Shown here one piece after another: positions 24,816 through 34,587 of a DNA stretch of 64,000 nucleotides. Numbering within the stretch: the first letter of the stretch is position 1; the number at the start of each line of letters is the position of its first letter. The translations under genes were made by a program, and so were the position numbers. A model generated the notes under the pieces. That model was not told the DNA's origin and made no database searches. It worked only from the letters and a program-made list of their open reading frames with translations. This stretch comes from Rhizobium sp. BK376 (lineage in GTDB: Bacteria > Pseudomonadota > Alphaproteobacteria > Rhizobiales > Rhizobiaceae): positions 1 to 64,000 of the forward strand of contig NZ_SLZG01000006.1 of assembly GCF_004341625.1 (NCBI RefSeq), in the 5' to 3' direction.

Positions 24816-27800
24816 ATGTCCTCCGAATCCAGTCGCAGCTTTCAAACGCCCCGCCGTGAAGAGCTTGGTCTCTTCACGCTGAACAACGAAGCCGGCCTGT
24901 CGGTATCAGCATTGCCGAATGGCACCCTGTTTTCGATCGATTATGGCGATCCCAAGGGATCCGTCATGATAAACCAGGTGCTCGGCTCGCCGATCTATGG
25001 TGGTATCGGACGGCTCTATCTGCGGATTGGCGGGGCTGAACCCCGCGTTGCGCAAATCGTCGGCCCAAAGGCGGCGGTCCAGTTCAGCAAGGATGCAGGT
25101 GGTTTTTCCTGGACCGGCGAGACCAGCGGCGTTCGCCACACCGTCCGGCTGGAGCTGCTTGCGAAGGAGGCGACCTGGTTCTGGCGCGTTTCACTTGAAA
25201 ACCAGGGCAAGACGGCTGTACCGGCCGATCTCATCCTCGTACAGGATGTCGGCCTCGGCGACCGCGGCTTCCTGATGAACAGCGAGGCCTATGCCTCGCA
25301 GTATGTCGATCATCATATTGCCGTGCATCCGACCTTCGGCGCCGTCATCATGAACCGCCAGAACCTGAAGCAAGGCGGCGGACGCAGTCCCTGGTTGGCC
25401 CAGGGCTGCATCGACGGATCGGCAGCCTATGCGACCGATGCGATCCAGCTGGTTTTTCCGGCGGGCAGCAACGACGGTGAGATGGTTCCGGCTTTCGGCA
25501 CCAGCCTGCCGAGCGAGCGCCGCCAGCATGAAGTCGCCTGCCCCACGATACAGTCGAAGACGCTGACGCTTGCGCCCGGCAAAGCCGTCTCCACTGCATT
25601 TTTCGCGCTGTTCCTTGCGGACCATCCAGAAGCATCCACCGATGCCGATCTTTCGCGTCTCGATGGGATCTCGCAAGCTGCGAAGACGCCCGTAACTGCA
25701 AGCACCGCCGAGACAGTTACTGTCCGCAGCCTCGTGCAGGACGCACCGCTGGCGCAGGCATCGTCGCTGGACGAGGCGGCGATTGGGCGGCTCTATCCGG
25801 CCCGGCAGCTGGAGGAGCGTGTCGATGGCCGGTTGCTTTCCTTCTTCGTCCCCGATGGCCTTCAGAACCGTCATATCGTCTTGCGCGACAAGGAACTGAT
25901 CGTTGCGCGGCGGCACGGCTCGATCGTGCGCAGCGGCCACAACATGTTGCTCGACGACAAGACGCTGGCTGCGACCTGCTGGATGCAAGGCATCTTCGCG
26001 GCACAGCTGACGATCGGCAATACCTCATTCCACAAGCTGTTTTCCGTTTCGCGCGATCCCTACAATCTGACGCGCGCAAGCGGCCTGCGCATCCTCGTCG
26101 AGACAGCGCAGGGCTGGCAGCTGCTCGGCGTGCCGTCCGTCTTCGACATGGGCCTCAGCGATTGCCGCTGGATATACAAACTTGCAGACAGCACCATCAC
26201 CGTGACGGCAATCGCTTCCGGAGACGATCCGGCGATGCAATGGACGGTCAATGTCGAGGGTAATCCTTGCCGCTTCCTGGTCTTCGGCCAACTGGTGCTT
26301 GGCGAGCGCGAATATGAGGCAAGCAGCCGCATCGAATTCGAGGCCGGACGGAAGAGCGTTACCTTCACGCCGGACCCGAACTGGCTCTGGGGCCAGCGTT
26401 ACCCCGAGGCCTCCTACTCGCTGGTAACGTCGACGCCTGACGCGATCGAGGTCATCGGTGGCGACGAGCTTCTCTATACGGATGGCGTCGCTCGCAACGG
26501 TCCCTTCGTTGCACTCAGATCCCACGCGACGCGGACGCTGACCTTCGCAGTCACCGGCTCGATGACCGATGCCGGAGAAGCCAGAGATCTCGCCCAGCGC
26601 TATGCGGCCGGCGTGGACAGCAAAGCTATGCTGGAGCCAGCAATGCGCTTCTGGGACCATGTCACGCGCGGCTTCCAACTTACGGGCACAGGGGAGCATG
26701 CGGCTGCCCAGGCGACGATGGTCCCATGGCTTGCGCATGATGCCCTCGTGCATCTCACCGTGCCGCATGGTCTTGAGCAATATACGGGCGCTGCGTGGGG
26801 CACCCGCGATGTGTGCCAGGGACCGATCGAGTTCTTGCTGGCCTATGAACATGATGCCGAGGTCAAGGACATCCTGCGTACCACCTTTTCGGAGCAGTAC
26901 CGCGACCGCGGAGATTGGCCGCAATGGTTCATGCTGGAGCCCTATGCCAACATCCGCGCAGGTGAAAGCCACGGCGATATCGTCGTCTGGCCGCTGAAGG
27001 CGCTTTGCGACTATCTCGAAGCGACGGACGATCTCGGCTTCCTCGACGAGGCCGTCTCATGGCGCGCCGACGACACCATGCAGAAAACGGATGAAACCGC
27101 CACCATCGCGGACCATATCGACAAACTGCTTGCGACGGTCCGCGACCGCTTCATTCCCGGCACATCGCTGATCCGATATGGCGAAGGCGACTGGAACGAC
27201 TCCCTGCAGCCCGCCGACCCGCATCTGCGCGACTGGATGGTCAGCAGCTGGACAGTGTCGCTACTCTACGAGCAGGTTGTTCGCTACTCCGTCCTGATGG
27301 ACCGGATCGGCAACGACCAACAGGCAAAGACGCTCGCCGAGACGGCGGCGGCGATGAAGCTGGATTTCAACCGCCACCTCATCCGCGACGGCATCGTTGC
27401 CGGCTATGGCCTGTTCGATCCGAGCCATGACGGCGTGGAGCTGCTGCTGCATCCGGAAGATCAGCGCACGGGCCTGAATTATTCCCTGATCTCGATGACA
27501 CAGGCGATGATCGGCGGCCTGTTCACGCCGGAACAGCGACACAGCCATTTGAAGCTGATCGGGGAGCATCTGCTCTTCCCCGACGGCACCCGGCTCATGG
27601 AAAAGCCCGCCACCTATGCCGGCGGCCCGGAAACGCTATTCCGCCGCGCCGAATCCTCGTCCTTCTTCGGTCGCGAGATCGGCCTGATGTATGTCCACGC
27701 ACATCTTCGCTATTGCGAGGCGCTTGTGATGGATGGCGACGCGGAAGAGGTCTGGAACGCGTTGGCGCTGGCCAATCCAATCGCCGTGACGGACCGTCTG

Positions 27801-28082
27801 CCGAATGCCTCGTTGCGCCAGCGCAATACCTATTTCAGCAGCAGCGACGCAGCCTTTCATGACCGCTACAAGGCATCAAGCGACTGGGATCGCGTCAAGA
27901 GCGGGACGATCGCCGTCGACGGCGGCTGGCGCACTTATTCGAGCGGGCCGGGACTGTTTACCAAGGGTCTCATTTCCAACGTCTTCGGCTTCAAGCGGCA
28001 ATTCGGCGAGCGAATCCGTACCCCCTTGCTGCCCGCTTCGGCCGCCGTCTCCGAGATCAAGTTGGCGCTCGATCAATCCTGA
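24816..28082 (+). CDS. Large GH94/GH36-type glycoside phosphorylase, possibly 1,2-beta-oligoglucan phosphorylase
   Basis: 1088 residues from ATG 24816. The N-terminal half (about 1-600) is a beta-sandwich-rich region (GLFTLNNEAGLSVSALPNGT, MINQVLGSPIYGGIGRLYLR). The C-terminal (alpha/alpha)6 domain has ARFWDH/MVPWLAHDALVHLTVPHG-type blocks, WGTRDVCQGPIEFLLAYEHD and RYGEGDWNDSLQPADP. The GDWND Asp near residue 795 fits the general acid of GH94. Length and layout resemble 1,2-beta-oligoglucan phosphorylases of about 1100 residues rather than cellobiose phosphorylases of about 800; rhizobia make cyclic beta-1,2-glucan. No signal peptide, so cytoplasmic. The specific substrate is inference. Confidence 0.7.
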   Translation: MSSESSRSFQTPRREELGLFTLNNEAGLSVSALPNGTLFSIDYGDPKGSVMINQVLGSPIYGGIGRLYLRIGGAEPRVAQIVGPKAAVQFSKDAGGFSWTGETSGVRHTVRLELLAKEATWFWRVSLENQGKTAVPADLILVQDVGLGDRGFLMNSEAYASQYVDHHIAVHPTFGAVIMNRQNLKQGGGRSPWLAQGCIDGSAAYATDAIQLVFPAGSNDGEMVPAFGTSLPSERRQHEVACPTIQSKTLTLAPGKAVSTAFFALFLADHPEASTDADLSRLDGISQAAKTPVTASTAETVTVRSLVQDAPLAQASSLDEAAIGRLYPARQLEERVDGRLLSFFVPDGLQNRHIVLRDKELIVARRHGSIVRSGHNMLLDDKTLAATCWMQGIFAAQLTIGNTSFHKLFSVSRDPYNLTRASGLRILVETAQGWQLLGVPSVFDMGLSDCRWIYKLADSTITVTAIASGDDPAMQWTVNVEGNPCRFLVFGQLVLGEREYEASSRIEFEAGRKSVTFTPDPNWLWGQRYPEASYSLVTSTPDAIEVIGGDELLYTDGVARNGPFVALRSHATRTLTFAVTGSMTDAGEARDLAQRYAAGVDSKAMLEPAMRFWDHVTRGFQLTGTGEHAAAQATMVPWLAHDALVHLTVPHGLEQYTGAAWGTRDVCQGPIEFLLAYEHDAEVKDILRTTFSEQYRDRGDWPQWFMLEPYANIRAGESHGDIVVWPLKALCDYLEATDDLGFLDEAVSWRADDTMQKTDETATIADHIDKLLATVRDRFIPGTSLIRYGEGDWNDSLQPADPHLRDWMVSSWTVSLLYEQVVRYSVLMDRIGNDQQAKTLAETAAAMKLDFNRHLIRDGIVAGYGLFDPSHDGVELLLHPEDQRTGLNYSLISMTQAMIGGLFTPEQRHSHLKLIGEHLLFPDGTRLMEKPATYAGGPETLFRRAESSSFFGREIGLMYVHAHLRYCEALVMDGDAEEVWNALALANPIAVTDRLPNASLRQRNTYFSSSDAAFHDRYKASSDWDRVKSGTIAVDGGWRTYSSGPGLFTKGLISNVFGFKRQFGERIRTPLLPASAAVSEIKLALDQS

Positions 28083-28116
28083 TCGAGTGCAGGCTAATTG
28101 AGGGGAAGGACATTCG

Positions 28117-29013
28117 ATGGCAGGAAGCGGAAGGCTCTCTATAGACGTTCCGCTCGTGCGCAGTCTGGTGGCAAGGCAATTTCCGCAATGGGCCGACCTG
28201 CCCATACAGGCAGTCAAATGGAACGGATGGGATAACGCAACATTCCATCTCGGCGGCCGCATGAAGGTGCGGTTGCCAAGCGCTGAGCGTTATGTTCCCC
28301 AAGTCGAGAAGGAACATCTCTGGCTGCCGAAGCTGGCGCCATATCTGCCGCTTCCCATTCCTGTTCCTGTCGCCATCGGCATACCGGGCGAAGGCTATCC
28401 CTGGCCCTGGTCCATTTATGAATGGATAGACGGTGATACGGCTTGCCTCGAGCGCATCGGCAATCTCCCTGACTTCGCCGTCGACATCGCCCAATTCCTG
28501 ACCGCTATTCAGAAGGTCGACGCGACAGACGGGCCGGCCGCGGGCCAGCAGAACTTCTTTCGCGGTGGACCGTTGAACGTCTACGATGCGGAAACCAGAG
28601 CGGCAATCGAAAGGTTGCGCGACGAAATCGATGTGAACGGAGCCGCAAGCGCTTGGGATGCCGCCCTGTCGGCGGAATGGCGAGGTAAGCCTGTATGGGT
28701 GCATGGAGACGTTAGCGTCGGCAATCTCCTTGTCAGGGATGGACGCCTGAGCGCCGTCATCGATTTTGGCAGCTCAGCGGTCGGCGATCCTGCCTGCGAC
28801 CTGGCCATTACGTGGACATTTCTGAGAGGCCAGAGCCGTGAAGCCTTTCGTGCGGCCATGTCGGCGGATGATGCGACATGGGCGCGCGCTCGTGGCTGGG
28901 CCTTGTGGAAGGCTTTGATTACATATGCCAATGGTGGCAGGGCACATCCAGCGGAGATCAGCGCTCGCCGGATCATCGAAGAGATCGTGGCCGAGCATAG
29001 GCAGGCAGCCTGA
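28117..29013 (+). CDS. Aminoglycoside phosphotransferase-family kinase (APH, PF01636)
   Basis: 298 residues with the APH kinase fold. The catalytic loop is VWVHGDVSVGNLLV (HGDxxxxN) at about residue 195 and the metal-binding DFG appears as AVIDFGSSAVGDPACDLA. The N-lobe WNGWDNATFHLGGRMKVRLP resembles the nucleotide loop and its lysine strand. Such chromosomal proteins phosphorylate small molecules (sugars, choline-like compounds, antibiotics); a true resistance function is unproven. It follows the phosphorylase by 34 bases with a strong ribosome site, so a role in the same sugar pathway is conceivable. Confidence 0.8.
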   Translation: MAGSGRLSIDVPLVRSLVARQFPQWADLPIQAVKWNGWDNATFHLGGRMKVRLPSAERYVPQVEKEHLWLPKLAPYLPLPIPVPVAIGIPGEGYPWPWSIYEWIDGDTACLERIGNLPDFAVDIAQFLTAIQKVDATDGPAAGQQNFFRGGPLNVYDAETRAAIERLRDEIDVNGAASAWDAALSAEWRGKPVWVHGDVSVGNLLVRDGRLSAVIDFGSSAVGDPACDLAITWTFLRGQSREAFRAAMSADDATWARARGWALWKALITYANGGRAHPAEISARRIIEEIVAEHRQAA

Positions 29014-29072
29014 TGTTTCGCATCTCGCCTGCGCTATCTGCGATCGATATATCTACTGACTCGGAGGACAAA

Positions 29073-29561
29073 ATGACGGACGATCACAACCATGACCACG
29101 ATCACCACGCACCGATCGACTGGCGTGATAACGGCGTGAAAGTCATTCCCGGCAATTCGCTTGATCCGAATACCGCCCAGACGCCCGGCATGAACCGCGC
29201 AACCGCAATCAGCAACGCCCGGGCCGGTGCCGAGAAGATCTGGGCCGGCACGGTAACCATCCACGCCAATGCGAAGACCGGCGCACATCATCATGGCGAT
29301 CTGGAAAGCATAATCTACGTCGTCAAGGGAAAGGCGCGGATGCGCTGGGGCGAAAGCCTGGAATATGTGGCTGAAGCCGGTCCCGGCGATTTCATCTATG
29401 TGCCGCCCTACGTCCCGCATCAGGAAATCAATGCCAGCCGCGACGAGACACTGGAATGCGTGCTGGTTCGCACCGGTCAGGAGCCCGTGGTCGTAAACCT
29501 CGATATAGATCCGGTCGAAAAACCGGAAGAGGTTTTATGGAAAGACCCTATCCATCGTTGA
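29073..29561 (+). CDS. Small cupin-domain metal-binding protein
   Basis: 162 residues from ATG 29073, which has GGAGGA 5-10 bases upstream; the longer frame from 29013 lacks this. The N-terminus is a His/Asp cluster (MTDDHNHDHDHHAP), likely a metal-binding tail. The core is a single cupin: motif 1 GAHHHGDLESIIYVVKGKAR and motif 2 PGDFIYVPPYVPHQEINA, giving the usual three-His/one-Glu metal site. It resembles uncharacterised cupins in rhizobia. Function unknown; co-transcribed with the kinase upstream. Confidence 0.8.
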   Translation: MTDDHNHDHDHHAPIDWRDNGVKVIPGNSLDPNTAQTPGMNRATAISNARAGAEKIWAGTVTIHANAKTGAHHHGDLESIIYVVKGKARMRWGESLEYVAEAGPGDFIYVPPYVPHQEINASRDETLECVLVRTGQEPVVVNLDIDPVEKPEEVLWKDPIHR

Positions 29562-29642
29562 GACGGCCAGCGACATCCGCCCCGAGACGGCAGCAGGGCG
29601 GAAGGCACATGTCGCCAGTTCCAACCATACTGCCGAACGAAT

Positions 29643-30836
29643 CTAGTGCGAAGAAGCAACCGTTGTCCTGACCGCCTGCACCGCGCCGACGGGCAGAGTG
29701 ACGGTGTGGTGAGAGACCCCATCCGCTCTTTCGGGGCGACCGGCTCTTGCGGCATGAAGCTCCTCGTCGACGACAGCTCGCATTCCCTCCTTGAACCGCT
29801 CCTGGTTGAAGTGCGTAGCATGCAAGCGAATTCGCTGGGGCCGGAAGACGGCCTCCTTTTCCTCGAACTCCTGAACTGCCGTCATCAGCGCATCGACAGA
29901 TTGCTCGTAGAATAGCACACCGCTCAGATCGGGAACGACGGTTTCCAATGCCCCGCCCTGTCCGAATGCGATGACCGGCTTGCCGCTTGCCATCGCCTCG
30001 ACCGGCACCATTCCGAAATCCTCCTCACCCGGAAAGATGAGAGCGCGGCAACGCGCAAGCGCGTCCTGTAGGACAGGAAACGGCGCCCTTCCCCAGAACT
30101 GAATTGTCGGTCCGGCCATCTGCTTGAGGCGGTCGATATCCTTGCCCTCGCCGATGACGACGAGGTTGCGATTTAATTTGGTGAACGCGGCCACGGCAAG
30201 ATCGATGCGCTTATAGGGAACGATCTGCCCGGCGCAGAGATAGAAATCATCCGATTCATTGGACAGCTTGAAATCGCCGACGGCAACGGGTGGATAGATG
30301 ACCGTTGCAGAGCGACGGTAGTATTTCTGGATGCGCGCAGCGACATGATAGGAATTCGCAACGAACCGATCCACACGCATGCTGGTGCTGACGTCCCATG
30401 ACCGAAGCATGGGCGCAACAATCGGCAGCATCATGCGCGGCAGATGCCCGGCATTGGCGCGATATGTCTGGTAGTGATCCCAGAGATAACGCATCGGCGA
30501 GTGGCAGTAGCATATATGCGGCGCGTGCGGCGGCGGAATGATCCCTTTCGCCGGGCCGGATTCGCTCGATATTATCAGGTCGTAACCGCTGAGATCGAAG
30601 CTTTCCAAAGCAAAGGGCATCAAGGGGAGCAGCGATTGATAATTGCGCACTGCACCCGGGATATGTTGAAGGAAGGAGGTCTTTACGTTGCGGCTTCTGA
30701 TCTTTTCGGAGACGCGCTCCTTGTCATAGACGAGCGTGAAGATGTCGGCCTCGGGATAGAGGTCGCAGAGGGCTTCTATGACTTTTTCTCCGCCCCGCAT
30801 CGAGACGAGCCAGTAGTGAACGATCGCCACGCGCAT
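29643..30836 (-). CDS. GT4-family glycosyltransferase
   Basis: 397 residues from ATG 30836 (MRVAIVHYWLVSMRGGEKVI), the usual start of this family; the frame is open 12 codons further. It is a two-domain GT-B enzyme. The N-half has SESGPAKGIIPPPHAPHICY and CHSPMRYLWDHY. The C-half has AGQIVPYKRIDLAVAAFTKL, LVVIGEGKD, and the donor-binding E-x7-E in GEEDFGMVPVEAMASGKPVI. It probably adds a sugar to a lipid-linked polysaccharide repeat. It lies in a minus-strand group with a pyruvyl transferase and another GT4, next to the main polysaccharide cluster. Confidence 0.87.
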   Translation of the reverse strand: MRVAIVHYWLVSMRGGEKVIEALCDLYPEADIFTLVYDKERVSEKIRSRNVKTSFLQHIPGAVRNYQSLLPLMPFALESFDLSGYDLIISSESGPAKGIIPPPHAPHICYCHSPMRYLWDHYQTYRANAGHLPRMMLPIVAPMLRSWDVSTSMRVDRFVANSYHVAARIQKYYRRSATVIYPPVAVGDFKLSNESDDFYLCAGQIVPYKRIDLAVAAFTKLNRNLVVIGEGKDIDRLKQMAGPTIQFWGRAPFPVLQDALARCRALIFPGEEDFGMVPVEAMASGKPVIAFGQGGALETVVPDLSGVLFYEQSVDALMTAVQEFEEKEAVFRPQRIRLHATHFNQERFKEGMRAVVDEELHAARAGRPERADGVSHHTVTLPVGAVQAVRTTVASSH

Positions 30837-30939
30837 GCTCGATTCTCCATTGAAGTTATCGCTTAGAAACAAAATGCAGAAGCCGTTTGACCAAGACCCA
30901 TTTGCTCATGCTTCCAAGATCGAGGCGCATGCCTCTCCC

Positions 30940-32310
30940 TCAGGAATGCATTGCAGAGGTCTCGACGTCTTCCCTTCCCCATTCAAACTGCTTCGCGTGG
31001 GAGGACGGTCCGGCGACTGCCTCCAAGAGCTGTGAAACGCCTTCCCATGTCTCCCAAAGCACCTGCTTGCGCCTCTTCTCGCAAATGCCTTCCGCGGCGG
31101 TGCGGCAAGCAAGCTCGACCGCTGATTGCGCCGTCGTTTTCTCCAGGTCGCAAAGCCAATTTTCTCGACTGACCGACATCAAGAAGAAACGCAATTTTCG
31201 GTCCCAGGAGAGACCAAGTGCCGGTACGCCGTAGGAATATGCTGCAATTATCGCGTGCAGCCTGTGGGCTATAAGAACATCAAGGCCGGAAATGACCGCG
31301 CAGAGCTCCTTCGGCGTACGCGGCTGCTGAAACGTGACAGCGGCCCCGCCAGCGGCAGCCAGGTAGGGCCGCAACTGCTCCAGGTAAGACACATCCTCCG
31401 GGCTGCCATTCGTAAAGACAACGGTCTGGAACCCCTTGGAGACGAATGACCGCACGAGCTCGATATACCAATCTCTCAGATAGGCCGGATCCGGCGCGGA
31501 GTTGGTGTGGTATCGGATAGCAAGATGGCTTGTCACGCCGATGCCCGCCACAGGCGACCGTCGCTCGCTGCTCTGGGACGAGCGTGGAAAGAAATCCGAC
31601 GCCAGCAGGCCGGGATCGCGCACGATCCGAGCCTCGATACCAAGAGATTCGCCGAATCTCTGATCCCACAATACCTTGGACTGGTGATCCCGCATGAAGA
31701 CCTTGCGCAGGAGGCTGCTTGAAAATGCCTCCCTCAACATGCTCGTGCCCTGCGATGTCCACCCCAGAGTAACGCCAGTGGCATATATGACGAATGGCAG
31801 TGACAACCGTTCCAGTTCCGCTACGGCGAAGGTGAGCTTTGTCGGGAAGTTGAGATCCAGATCCGATATGAGATTGCCGCCCCCGATCGCGGCGCCCGTT
31901 GCGCCCTTGAGGCCATCGGCATAGTGGGGACGCCACTTTCGCCGGGCCTGCGCTGCAAGCAGAGGGCGGATGATCCGATGGCGCAATGTTTTCGGCATGC
32001 GGTCGAGCGCCAGCAGGATCTGCGCGCGACCTGCGGATGCCTCGCCATAGCGCTTGCGTCCGGCGAGGTCGACCGACCAGGTATCATTGCCGGCACCCAG
32101 CGCAATAGCTGCTCTTTCCAGGCATTCCGCGATGAGGCCGTCGCCGAGATTGGGACTATACTTCACATTCAGGAGCCTGAGGCGTGGCTCGTCGGTACCC
32201 CGCGCATATCGCAACCCGGCAATATCAGTCTGAACAGCCCAGGTGTCTTCCTTGCGGCCGGTGACCGATGGCAGATTGGAAACAGACGCCAAACCGGGAT
32301 TGTCAGTCAT
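30940..32310 (-). CDS. Polysaccharide pyruvyl transferase family protein
   Basis: 456 residues from ATG 32310, which overlaps the stop of the upstream glycosyltransferase (ATGA). The PF04230 signatures are LLNVKYSPNLGDGLIAECLE at about 45, GATGAAIGGGNLISDLDLNF, FVIYATGVTLGW, and the C-terminal DVLIAHRLHAIIAAYSYGVP. Members such as ExoV and CsaB add pyruvyl ketals to sugars of surface polysaccharides from PEP; some relatives are amidases or glycosyl-processing enzymes. The location between two glycosyltransferases supports decoration of the polysaccharide made by this cluster. Confidence 0.83.
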   Translation of the reverse strand: MTDNPGLASVSNLPSVTGRKEDTWAVQTDIAGLRYARGTDEPRLRLLNVKYSPNLGDGLIAECLERAAIALGAGNDTWSVDLAGRKRYGEASAGRAQILLALDRMPKTLRHRIIRPLLAAQARRKWRPHYADGLKGATGAAIGGGNLISDLDLNFPTKLTFAVAELERLSLPFVIYATGVTLGWTSQGTSMLREAFSSSLLRKVFMRDHQSKVLWDQRFGESLGIEARIVRDPGLLASDFFPRSSQSSERRSPVAGIGVTSHLAIRYHTNSAPDPAYLRDWYIELVRSFVSKGFQTVVFTNGSPEDVSYLEQLRPYLAAAGGAAVTFQQPRTPKELCAVISGLDVLIAHRLHAIIAAYSYGVPALGLSWDRKLRFFLMSVSRENWLCDLEKTTAQSAVELACRTAAEGICEKRRKQVLWETWEGVSQLLEAVAGPSSHAKQFEWGREDVETSAMHS

Positions 32311-33692
32311 GCCGGATCCTTCTGCTCTAGCAAGTTCTGATAGTGCCCGATAAGTCCATCCCGCCATTCGGTTGGGGTCGTGGCGGGTCGCACGACTGCT
32401 TCAAAGGCCCTGATGCTCATTGCCCGGATCTCCTCGCGAGGCATGTAGGCAACGCGCCGTAGCGTTGCCTGGAATGCCTCCGAATTGGTCGTATCGCAGC
32501 CTATCGCGACACCGGCTGAGACCATTTCGTCCGCCAGATATGCCTTGTCGGATAAAATGACCGGAATTCCGCTGAGCGACGCCTCCAGCGCCACGAGACC
32601 GAAAGGCTCCGGATACCGTGTCGGCAAGATAACCGCCCTCGCCTTTCGGATACGGGCGGCGATTTCCTGGTGCGTGTGCCAACCGAGGAGACGGATGGAC
32701 GGGCCGTATTTAGCAAGGTTTTTTGCCAACGGCCCATTTCCGATGACATTCAACCTGATGCCTGCTCCAACCGCGGCAGCAGCGACATCCTCGATTCCCT
32801 TTTCCGTGTCGAGCCGGCCGACGAAGAAGAATTCCGAATTCTCTTCGGCGCGAACCCGCTCCTTGGTGAAGGGAACGACCGGATTGCGCAGGGTATGAAG
32901 CGAAGCTTCGGGAAACCCCGAACGCTCGAAGAGCGGCGCCATTTTTTCGTGGATCAGAATGATATTGCTAAAAGGCGCTTTCCCATTCGACAGCAGAGCG
33001 TGCAATCTCGACGAACGGGCCGCCCTCCACAACTTTTGGGCGTAATTGCGCTTATCGCACTGGGTCGTGATGCACTTGAGGCTCAGTGGCTCCAGATCGC
33101 ATAGCTTCTGGGAAGGATAATCGTAGAAAGCGCCATTTGGGCAGGCCAGGAAAAAATCATGCGCGTGGATAACGGTTCGAGCCGCCACCCGCGACAGCGC
33201 GACGAAAATTGCCGGCGACAATATCTTTGCCCAACCGTGAACGTGATAGATCGTGCGCGGCGTATCATGTGCCTCGATCCACCGGGCAACCATCGCCTTG
33301 GCAGCGGCATTGTGAATGCCTTTCACAATGCTCGAGCCCGGATCTGCCGTCAGAATGGATTCACCGCCGAGCGCCACCACCTCGACGGCCGGACCGGCCA
33401 ATTGTGGATCGCCCTCGTCGCCGCAGATATACGTGATCGGAATGCCGAGTTGCCTAAACAGCCGCAGTGAAAGCAGCGCCAGGCCGCTGCAGCCGCCATT
33501 CGTTGCCGAAAAGTCGTTGATAATGACGACCCGGTCGATATCAGCCACGCGAACTGCCGCTTGAGCACCGTCCGCACCAACCTCATCGTCGATAACGCCG
33601 TGAAAATTGGTATGCATCATGGAAGGACGGGCGGCTTCGCCGGTGCGGCGATATTCACGCTGTACGACCATGGGCAACACTGGTTGTGACAT
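32307..33692 (-). CDS. GT4-family glycosyltransferase
   Basis: 461 residues. After a non-conserved N-terminal tail of about 50 residues it has a GT-B fold: VVIINDFSATNGGCSGLALL at about 55, IYHVHGWAKILSPAIFVAL and TVIHAHDFFLACPNGAFYDY. The donor half has SEFFFVGRLDTEKGIEDVAA, LNVIGNGPLAKNL and YPEPFGLVALEASLSGIPVI (E-x7-E). The start at 33692 may be too far upstream, because the tail has no clear ribosome site and Met residues at 25/26 are alternatives. It is the first gene of the minus-strand sugar group and is coupled to the pyruvyl transferase. Confidence 0.85.
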   Translation of the reverse strand: MSQPVLPMVVQREYRRTGEAARPSMMHTNFHGVIDDEVGADGAQAAVRVADIDRVVIINDFSATNGGCSGLALLSLRLFRQLGIPITYICGDEGDPQLAGPAVEVVALGGESILTADPGSSIVKGIHNAAAKAMVARWIEAHDTPRTIYHVHGWAKILSPAIFVALSRVAARTVIHAHDFFLACPNGAFYDYPSQKLCDLEPLSLKCITTQCDKRNYAQKLWRAARSSRLHALLSNGKAPFSNIILIHEKMAPLFERSGFPEASLHTLRNPVVPFTKERVRAEENSEFFFVGRLDTEKGIEDVAAAAVGAGIRLNVIGNGPLAKNLAKYGPSIRLLGWHTHQEIAARIRKARAVILPTRYPEPFGLVALEASLSGIPVILSDKAYLADEMVSAGVAIGCDTTNSEAFQATLRRVAYMPREEIRAMSIRAFEAVVRPATTPTEWRDGLIGHYQNLLEQKDPA

Positions 33693-33861
33693 CGGGCGAT
33701 CCGTGGCTATCAGGAAGATGTTCGACTTGGAATACTCCGCCCGGCGAACCAGGCTGAGGAATCGTCCGATACTGAAAAGCCACCGGTGTCGTGCTTCGGC
33801 ACGATGGCTTTCCTGTAGATGCTGACTACGTGCTGGCGCGGCTTTGCCATCTCCAGCCGGA

Positions 33862-34587
33862 TCAACAGACCGCGTAAGCGTGCAATGCGCGTGGGTTTGT
33901 GATCGTGATTGCGCCGGGCGCCAGATCGACTATCCGACTACGCTCCCACTCTCTCAGACACCTGTTCACCTTTTCGCGCGACGCCGGCAACATGGACGCC
34001 AGTTCGTGCTGCGACAGGTTGATCGTCCTCGTCATGCATTCGGGACCGTATGATGCCTCACCGGTGCCGTACTGCGTCTCGCCGGCCGATAAGCGGAGCA
34101 GCGTATTGGCGAGGCGAGATGAAACACTCAGCTTCGCAAGATTGATGAGCCGGTCTTCCAGTTCAGTTACCCGGCGTACCACATAATATAAAAGACTTGC
34201 GCACAGGCTCGGGTCCGTCTCGACCGCATCGCGAATGAGCTTTCCATCTAGCGACCAGATTTCGCAGGAGGTCAAAGCGTGGACCTGGAAAAGCGGCTTC
34301 GTGCGCCGCAGGACATCGATCTCGCCAAATATGCTGCCGGGCATCAGCGTGTCGACCACGAATTCCCGCCCATCGAGGAGGTATGTTAGCACCTTCACGG
34401 CACCACTTTGCATAAACAGGATATGGTTCGAAGGTTCGTCCCGCTGGGAGATTAACGCGCCTTTTTCATAGCAGCGGACAGTTCGCGTCTTGAGCAGCCT
34501 CTCCGTCAAATCAGAGCCTATTACAGAAAAGAATCCACATTGACTTATACGGAGCCGATCCTGGGTGCTCTGAACATCATCCTGCAT
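33862..34587 (-). CDS. Crp/Fnr-family transcriptional regulator
   Basis: 241 residues from ATG 34587 (GAGGAG 5-10 bases upstream; a GTG at 34617 is less likely). A cyclic-nucleotide-binding-like beta-roll covers about 20-140 (GALISQRDEPSNHILFMQSG, MPGSIFGEIDVLRRTKPLF). A long dimer helix follows (about 125-165), then a winged helix (INLSQHELASMLPASREKVNRCLREWE). The FNR-type N-terminal cysteine cluster is absent, so direct oxygen sensing by an Fe-S cluster is unlikely. It is divergent from the sugar transferase gene, so it probably regulates the polysaccharide cluster. Confidence 0.85.
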   Translation of the reverse strand: MQDDVQSTQDRLRISQCGFFSVIGSDLTERLLKTRTVRCYEKGALISQRDEPSNHILFMQSGAVKVLTYLLDGREFVVDTLMPGSIFGEIDVLRRTKPLFQVHALTSCEIWSLDGKLIRDAVETDPSLCASLLYYVVRRVTELEDRLINLAKLSVSSRLANTLLRLSAGETQYGTGEASYGPECMTRTINLSQHELASMLPASREKVNRCLREWERSRIVDLAPGAITITNPRALHAYAVC

